NCBI GenBank assembly: GCA_964648115.1
Contig: CAZYME010000030.1
Coordinates: 1-29,729, forward strand
DNA length: 29,729 bases
DNA from: CAZYME01 sp964648115
Lineage (GTDB): Bacteria > Pseudomonadota > Gammaproteobacteria > Legionellales > Legionellaceae
Reading direction: 5' to 3'
Shown here one piece after another: positions 25,554-29,729 of the stretch. A program made the position numbers and the translations under genes. Position 1 is the first letter of the stretch. Each line of letters opens with the position of its first letter. Under the pieces are notes generated by a model. The model was not told the origin of the DNA and made no database searches. It saw only the letters and a list, made by a program, of their open reading frames with translations.

Positions 25554-26585
25554 ATGAGTAAAAAATGCATTGTTATTGGTAATGAGCAAATCAGGCCTGG
25601 TACACGTAAAACGGTTTTTTTACATATGCCAAAATTGTATGACTGGACTCCTATGAATCTACCGATACATGTGATTAATGGTAGAGAAGATGGGCCCACA
25701 TTATGCGTTACGGCAGCTATTCATGGCGATGAGATCAATGGCGTTGAAATCATACGACGACTTTTGAAAAGAAAGGGGTTAAAAAATATTAAGGGGAGTC
25801 TTATTGCCATACCCATTGTTAATGTGTATGGTTTTTTGTACCAACAGCGATACTTAATGGATAGAAGGGATTTAAATCGCTCGTTCCCTGGTAGCCCTAC
25901 AGGATCGCTCGCCTCTATTCTTGCAAATATTATCTGTGAGCAAATTTTAACTCAAGTGACTCATATTATAGATCTTCATACGGGCTCAAATCATCGATTT
26001 AATTTACCTCAAATTCGAACAAACCTTGATATGCCAGGGCTTGAGGAGTTAGCAAAGACGTTCAATGTCCCTGTGATACTGCATTCAGTCTTTCGTGATG
26101 GTTCTATGCGAGAATATGCAAATGGACAAAATATACCCATTTTATTATATGAAGGCGGCGAGGCTTTGCGTTTCGATGAGTTATCAATTCGAACCGGTAT
26201 CAATGGTATTTTTAGTGTGATGGGGGCACTAGGGATGATTGCGCCAAGCAGATACAGTGTAAAAAAATGCAATCCAATGATTTCGAGAGAAAGTTATTGG
26301 ATAAGAGCCCCTATCAGTGGCATTTTAAGACACATTAAAAAGGCAGGGCATAAAGTTAGTAAGGACCAAATCATTGCAATCATTGCAAATCCTACTAGCA
26401 CCGAAGAATACAAGTTAAGGTCTCCAATCGCGGGAATCATCATCGGGGAAAATATGTTGCCACTCGTGCACTCCGGGCAAGCACTATTTCATATTGCTAG
26501 CTTTGAAAAACTCGATAAAGTTGAAAGGCAACTTGAAAACCTACAAGCAGCCCTTGAGTTGAGCGATGATGAGTTAATTTATTAG
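25554..26585 (+). CDS. M14-family deacylase (AstE/aspartoacylase-like)
   Basis: Zinc-dependent hydrolase of the succinylglutamate desuccinylase/aspartoacylase family. The zinc ligands are His57 and Glu60 (AAIHGDEINGVE) and His142 (IIDLHTGS). The substrate loop RRDLNRSFPG is at 104-113, and a likely catalytic Glu at about 200 (LLYEGGE). A C-terminal region from about 250 folds like a lipoyl/barrel domain (APISGILRHIKKAGHKVSKD). The start ATG 25554 has aggga 8 bases upstream; an earlier ATG-frame extension to 25458 has no family likeness. 343 residues. Relatives are often paired with RimK-like ATP-grasp ligases, but none is here. Substrate unknown. Confidence 0.9.
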   Translation: MSKKCIVIGNEQIRPGTRKTVFLHMPKLYDWTPMNLPIHVINGREDGPTLCVTAAIHGDEINGVEIIRRLLKRKGLKNIKGSLIAIPIVNVYGFLYQQRYLMDRRDLNRSFPGSPTGSLASILANIICEQILTQVTHIIDLHTGSNHRFNLPQIRTNLDMPGLEELAKTFNVPVILHSVFRDGSMREYANGQNIPILLYEGGEALRFDELSIRTGINGIFSVMGALGMIAPSRYSVKKCNPMISRESYWIRAPISGILRHIKKAGHKVSKDQIIAIIANPTSTEEYKLRSPIAGIIIGENMLPLVHSGQALFHIASFEKLDKVERQLENLQAALELSDDELIY

Positions 26586-26605
26586 GGTCTAAGATGGAAG
26601 CATAG

Positions 26606-26776
26606 ATTCTAGTTTATCAAACCACTAACCCCTGGCTGAAAGTCGCAGAATTTCCAGATTATCATCGTGATCCATTTGATAGGGTACTAATAGCTCAAGC
26701 TATCTGTGAACCACTTCGTTTGATAAGCGTGGACGGTGCATTAAAAACGTATTCAGAGCTAATTGAATTGGTTTGA
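26606..26776 (+). pseudogene. C-terminal remnant of a PIN-domain toxin
   Basis: An open stretch reads NPWLKVAEFPDYHRDPFDRV, then LIAQAICEPLRLI and YSELIELV before TGA at 26774. It matches residues about 80-126 of the intact PIN toxin at 24727-25113 (YHKDPFDRLLIAQAISEPL, YSELIKHL). The N-terminal half and the partner antitoxin are missing, and no start or ribosome site was seen. It lies on the opposite strand from the intact copy. Confidence 0.8.
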
Positions 26777-27055
26777 AGTTTCAAGCCCTGCTTCCCCCAG
26801 TGCCCTTCCAATTCACCTTGAGTCTTTCATGACAACGCAAGGCCTGCGTCCTGCGGTTCATCGGTGATTGTCCCATACGAATATTTGCTTTAACTTATTG
26901 AAAATATATAATTTAAAATATTTGAGTGTGCAGGGTGATTATGATCAAATAGTGTTTTTAGGTATTATGAGCTCGACACCATGCAACAGTTGACATTATT
27001 ACACAAAACGTTTCCCAAATAATTACCCTTTATAAAGTCTATATTTAGAAACAAA
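26777..27055. other. AT-rich intergenic region, no gene seen
   Basis: No open frame with family likeness was found. It contains an imperfect palindrome around 26830-26876 (cgcaaggcctgcg inside gacaa...ttgtc). The last 70 bases show patchy similarity to the region upstream of paralogue 1, which suggests that the duplication included upstream DNA. Confidence 0.5.
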
Positions 27056-27280
27056 TTGACAAAAATATCACACGCCAGGGCGAGAGTATGGGTGACACAA
27101 ATATAAACAATACTGCGATAAAATATTTTATCTGGTCACTATTTCTACGTCCTGCGGCTTGACCGCAGGATCCAGGAATCTAGCAAAATTTCTGGATACC
27201 GCGCATAAAGCGCGGTCCGTAGACATCAAGATAAATAATGAGTACTCATGATCTGGCCCTGTATCACACGCAATAATACG
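27056..27280 (+). promoter_or_regulatory. Promoter of paralogue 2 split by an insertion
   Basis: ttgaca (27056-27061) and taatac (27275-27280) align with the ttgata/tataat boxes of paralogue 1. With the inserted DNA and one duplication copy removed, they would be 16 bases apart. As it stands about 213 bases separate them, so this promoter should be inactive unless the insert supplies a new one. No good -35 box precedes the -10. Confidence 0.65.
27066..27271. mobile_element. 186-bp ISAs1-like MITE with 10-bp duplication
   Basis: tatcacacgc occurs at 27066-27075 and 27262-27271 and flanks an element (27076-27261) that starts cagggcgaga and ends tctggccctg. Ends beginning CAGGG and 8-10 bp duplications are typical of ISAs1-family transposition. 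The right end (gataaataatgag...ctcatgatctgg) resembles an IS end at 28443-28475. The interior holds two nested hairpins (27150-27170 and ccgcgc/gcgcgg near 27200). Non-coding, so movement would have needed a transposase from elsewhere. Confidence 0.85.
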
Positions 27281-27309
27281 AGTAAATTATTAAATAATCG
27301 GAGAGAGTT

Positions 27310-28191
27310 ATGTCCTGGAATAAAATGGGTGATTTTAAGCTTACATACCCTGTCGAAAATGCTGCAGATTCAATTCTAGACCGCTCATGTACTTATACAT
27401 GGTCAACCCCGGAAGATAGGTTGGAGTTGACATTTCAGGGATACGCGAACGGGGAATATAAGATATCCCTTTATGCACATACTGAGGAGGCTTTTAATAA
27501 TTTCCTAAGGCAAACTGCAGAAGCAGGATTTGCGCTAGATATACTTAAAAGCTTTAAATACCTAGGTTATACAACTCGAGATTTGGGATTAATACGTATT
27601 CTTCTACCTATAATCGAGATAGTTGCGCCGCAAATAGAAGACATTAAGAAGGATATTTTTCAAACATTAGGCATCGATTTAAATGCAAAATTACCTGCTG
27701 TACCAACTTGGCATCAAGCAGGTGATTTCTGTAGGGTTACTCGATTTGAGGGAGCCCCACTAATTCGGCATGTGACTTACAGAACTTGTGCAAAAAATAT
27801 GATCGTGGGCGAATTTATGTTATGTGGCTATATTAACGGTAGTTTTATTTTCAATATCAATCTCGCACCTAAAACATCAAGCACTTTAGGAGCGGCATTG
27901 GCAGCATCCGGATTATCGCTCAAATGCAATAAATATTCTGAATTCGAAATGGTTTCTCTCTCATTTACACCAAAGCAATCCGACTCGTTTTATAGAATAC
28001 TACAAATAATTAGGCAAAATGATCCGCTTTTTAACCAAATTTGTGATGAGTTTAGAGAGCATGTGCAGCCTGTTATTCCGCCCTGTCATCCACCGAGTGG
28101 GCTTGGCTTTTGGACGGCGCCAGCGCCAGAACGTCATGATGAGCAAGGGGCTGCGGATAATCCATGGAACTCTCTCTGCAATATTCTATAA
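27310..28191 (+). CDS. Hypothetical protein, paralogue 2 (two-unit family)
   Basis: A 293-residue paralogue of the gene at 23759-24658. Long stretches are nearly identical at DNA level, for example 27744-27910, so the duplication or a gene conversion is recent. It has the same two-unit layout: GYANGEYKISLYAHTEEAFN in the first unit, GYINGSFIFNINLAPKTSST in the second. The N-terminus and the Pro/Trp-containing C-terminal tail diverge most. ggagag precedes the ATG. The promoter is interrupted by a mobile element, so expression may be low. Function unknown. Confidence 0.75.
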   Translation: MSWNKMGDFKLTYPVENAADSILDRSCTYTWSTPEDRLELTFQGYANGEYKISLYAHTEEAFNNFLRQTAEAGFALDILKSFKYLGYTTRDLGLIRILLPIIEIVAPQIEDIKKDIFQTLGIDLNAKLPAVPTWHQAGDFCRVTRFEGAPLIRHVTYRTCAKNMIVGEFMLCGYINGSFIFNINLAPKTSSTLGAALAASGLSLKCNKYSEFEMVSLSFTPKQSDSFYRILQIIRQNDPLFNQICDEFREHVQPVIPPCHPPSGLGFWTAPAPERHDEQGAADNPWNSLCNIL

Positions 28192-28229
28192 CCGGTCCCA
28201 CCGGCGAGGTCCATTTTCACTAAATGAAG

Positions 28230-28255
28230 GTGGGCCGATGGCCTTGTCGGTCCAC
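28230..28255 (+). terminator. Conserved hairpin after paralogue 2
   Basis: Same hairpin as at 24691-24716, inside a shared block of about 48 bases. Its retention after both copies shows that the duplicated unit included the 3' flank. It may end transcription of both genes, but the U-tract is weak. Confidence 0.5.
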
Positions 28256-28303
28256 TAATTCAAAGCTAAAAGTCATATGAGTAAAATACCACTTAACTAC
28301 TAG

Positions 28304-28439
28304 GGTCTGTTGACAATTTCTATATAAGGCCTACGTGGCTCGGCTTGTCAGCCCCATCCAGGAGATCTCTGGATACAGTGGACAAGCCACGGTAAATAGG
28401 CACTCTTGAGAATTTGAGAATATGAATTGTCAACAGACC
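28304..28439. mobile_element. 136-bp inverted-repeat element (MITE-like)
   Basis: Perfect 15-bp terminal inverted repeats: ggtctgttgacaatt (28304-28318) and aattgtcaacagacc (28425-28439). The interior has an imperfect stem (cgtggctcggcttgtc pairing with gacaagccacg) around a smaller palindrome (atccag...ctggat). It interrupts an IS end that resumes at 28440. No clear target duplication and no coding capacity. Confidence 0.75.
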
Positions 28440-28475
28440 ATAAGATAAATAATGATTTCTCATGGTCTGGTCCTG
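28440..28475 (-). mobile_element. Isolated ISAs1-type end
   Basis: On the minus strand this begins caggaccagaccatgag and continues to ttatttatct. It resembles the right end of the element at 27076-27261. Its CAGG terminus abuts the transposase fragment to the right, and its interior is cut off by the inverted-repeat element to the left. It is probably a leftover of an IS or MITE that landed inside the transposase gene. Confidence 0.55.
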
Positions 28476-28477
28476 AA

Positions 28478-28735
28478 TTTGCAAACTGTTTAGTATTCAT
28501 TTTCCTCATGACACGCACTATTGTGTCATGAGTAGGAATGCCATTTTTATAAGGTAAAAACTGCCTTAACCCCTCAAGCTTAAGCAAACCAAAATCCCTG
28601 ATAGATTTCCAACCTTCACATCCAGAAATCGTTGCACTGATAATCGAAAAAATATTTTCAATCAACTGATAACGTTTGGTTCTATCTATTCTGGGTTCTA
28701 CTAGCGTCAGCCATGATTTAGACGATCTTGTCCTG
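28478..28735 (-). pseudogene. ISAs1-family transposase, N-terminal fragment
   Basis: The minus-strand reading gives SWLTLVEPRIDRTKRYQLIE, then SIISATISGCEGWKSIRDFG and LPYKNGIPTHDTIVRVM. This is the N-terminal domain of ISAs1/H-repeat transposases (DPRxxRxK..L..I....AVI.G...W.EI..FG, and KNGIPSHDT). It stops after KQFANS at about 28478, where an IS end interrupts it. The catalytic DDE domain is missing. No proper start codon is seen at the 5' side. Inactive remnant. Confidence 0.85.
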
Positions 28736-28757
28736 GGTCCCTGGCGGATTTAGTTGA

Positions 28758-28766
28758 TGCTATAAT
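28758..28766 (+). promoter_or_regulatory. Candidate extended -10 promoter
   Basis: tgctataat fits TGn-TATAAT and lies 56 bases before the ATG at 28823. No consensus -35 is spaced correctly. It lies in DNA next to the transposase remnant, so the gene downstream may have gained this promoter by insertion. Confidence 0.4.
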
Positions 28767-28822
28767 ATAATCAAATTACAAACGTCAATACGGCTATGAA
28801 ACTAAAAAAGTCGTAAAATAAT

Positions 28823-29548
28823 ATGCAAGACTTATCAATTTCAAACGACTATATGGGACTTTTGTATGGTTTAGCCCATTTTAAGCGGAGTGGAGAGGTT
28901 GCTAACCTTTCTGTCATTCAATCTTGGTGTAAAAAACTTTTATTAAATGGCTACGACTCTTCAGCAATTCATATTTGTGTATCGCCAGTATGTCAACTCT
29001 TCTCCAATGACGTTTTAACAGAGATTTCGACTCAAGATTATATTAATTTTAAAGAAGCTCTATCCAACGTCATTTCAGAATTTGATATACACTACCCCAA
29101 TCTTTTGGAAGAGAATATTATAAAAATATATTTATTGGTTCTGGGGCAAGAAACACAGCCTGAATCTGTAGAGTCTATTTATAAGTTTGCAAGAGAAGTT
29201 TTTCTAACACTGGACGCTCTTCCCGAGTTAAGCCCTTTAATGGAGCCCATTTACCTTGAGTCAAAAGAAATTTATCACTCAGATATAGTCGATTACTACG
29301 ATCAACTTAGCTACGCACTTCACGGATTTGAGCTCCAGTATCATAATAAACCATGGCTTAACGAAGAGGCGATGAAAATAAACCATATACCCTATTATTA
29401 TTACTCAACTTACACAAAACCAGAGTTAATTCAAATGATTGTCAGTATAGAGCAAGAAATAGAAAACAAATATTTTAAAATAAAAAATGAGCTGGTAGAG
29501 CTCACTACCAATATGCCAATTTTTCACCAACCCATTTTAGAGCTGTAA
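28823..29548 (+). CDS. Hypothetical protein, 241 aa
   Basis: Not recognised. Soluble, acidic and mostly helical, with no signal peptide or membrane helix. A Cys-containing segment (SAIHICVSPVCQLFS) lies near 47-61. Tyr-rich stretches follow (YYDQLSYALHGFELQYHN, then IPYYYYSTYTK), and the C-terminal third is a Lys/Glu-rich helix. It is more AT-rich than the housekeeping genes to the left, consistent with acquired DNA. No ribosome site precedes the ATG; a six-codon ATG frame (28796-28816) lies just upstream. A hairpin with T-rich sequence follows at 29628-29654. Confidence 0.7.
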   Translation: MQDLSISNDYMGLLYGLAHFKRSGEVANLSVIQSWCKKLLLNGYDSSAIHICVSPVCQLFSNDVLTEISTQDYINFKEALSNVISEFDIHYPNLLEENIIKIYLLVLGQETQPESVESIYKFAREVFLTLDALPELSPLMEPIYLESKEIYHSDIVDYYDQLSYALHGFELQYHNKPWLNEEAMKINHIPYYYYSTYTKPELIQMIVSIEQEIENKYFKIKNELVELTTNMPIFHQPILEL

Positions 29549-29627
29549 AGTTTTTAGGATTTTGTTACGCGTCTTTTGTGCTTTGCATCTAAAATTATTG
29601 AGGCCCATTCAATTTTAACTCTGGGTG

Positions 29628-29654
29628 CGCCCTGTGAAAGGGCGTTTAATTTTG
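29628..29654 (+). terminator. Rho-independent terminator candidate
   Basis: cgccct and agggcg form a 6-bp stem around gtgaa, followed by tttaattttg. It lies 80 bases after the 241-residue gene and just beyond the 3' end of the minus-strand tRNA, so it could serve the plus-strand gene. Confidence 0.6.
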
Positions 29655-29674
29655 TAATCTATTGAATTTAATTG

Positions 29675-29729
29675 TGGCTATGGGTGGACTCGAACCTCCG
29701 ACCTCAGCATTATGAGTGCCGCGCTCTAA
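29675..29729 (-). tRNA. tRNA with CAT anticodon (Met or Ile2), partial
   Basis: The minus strand reads from ttagagcgcggca through the anticodon loop CTCATAA, a variable loop GAGGTC, the T loop TTCGAGT and an acceptor end CATAGCC plus A. The anticodon stem CGGCA/TGCTG pairs (one G-T). The 5' third lies beyond the window. Two oddities: the T stem GGAGG/CCACC has an A-A mismatch in the middle, and the bases after the discriminator are CAA, so CCA is not encoded. CAT fits elongator tRNA-Met best; lysidine-modified tRNA-Ile2 cannot be excluded without the 5' part. Confidence 0.8.

Noticed and set aside
27076..28475. Composite transposon bounded by ISAs1-like ends
   Set aside because: The end at 28475 reads inward from the wrong side relative to paralogue 2, and the 10-bp duplication closes around the 186-bp element alone.
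28348..28477. C-terminal part of the ORF that contains the transposase fragment
   Set aside because: It reads through an IS end and the 136-bp element; only the part right of 28477 resembles a transposase.
1..29729. CRISPR array
   Set aside because: No series of regularly spaced direct repeats with unique spacers was seen; repeats here are inverted or short tandem.
29675..29729. tRNA-derived attachment repeat elsewhere in the window
   Set aside because: I looked for the T-arm and acceptor sequence near 23.4-24.7 kb and at the left end and found no copy.

Overview
This is an AT-rich chromosomal segment from a gammaproteobacterium, most likely in Legionellales (Legionella or a close relative). 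Three things point there: the order fimV-truA-trpF-trpB-trpA, a gspD-gspE pair with no other type II secretion genes beside it, and several unrecognised genes of the kind that fill Legionella accessory regions. The placement rests on gene order and protein motifs recalled from memory; no search was run.

Layout. 1-630 is gene debris: a broken hipB-type antitoxin, an alanine-dehydrogenase tail and a nested inverted-repeat element. 629-1228 (minus) is a hypothetical gene. 1256-3625 (minus) is the bifunctional penicillin-binding protein PBP1A. 3959-4807 (minus) is a coiled-coil hypothetical. 5081-7162 (plus) is FimV, followed by a compact, probably translationally coupled run: truA, trpF, trpB, trpA and glnS. 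cysS (12756-14111) follows after a palindromic element. 14336-15802 is a large unknown gene with its own near-consensus sigma-70 promoter. 16017-19397 (minus) is a tripartite efflux operon: outer-membrane lipoprotein channel, FUSC-type inner-membrane protein and HlyD-type adaptor. 19614-23429 (minus) holds the type II secretion secretin GspD and ATPase GspE.

From about 23.45 kb to the partial tRNA at the right edge the window is accessory. It has two recently diverged copies of an unknown gene (23759-24658 and 27310-28191). Each encodes two copies of a roughly 100-residue unit and is followed by the same hairpin. Between them lie a Phd/PIN toxin-antitoxin operon with a clear operator-promoter, an M14-family deacylase (AstE/aspartoacylase-like) and the tail of a second PIN toxin. 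Short non-coding mobile elements are abundant. One has 9-bp target duplications. Another, 186 bp with 10-bp duplications, sits inside the promoter of the second paralogue. ISAs1-family transposase debris and a 136-bp inverted-repeat element follow the second paralogue.

Functionally the core genes cover peptidoglycan synthesis, polar pilus/hub assembly, tRNA modification and charging, the last steps of tryptophan synthesis, efflux and protein secretion. The most notable observations are the SPOR-like N-terminus on GspD, the mobile element that splits the paralogue promoter, the internally duplicated unknown family, and Glu at the position of the catalytic Asp60 in TrpA.
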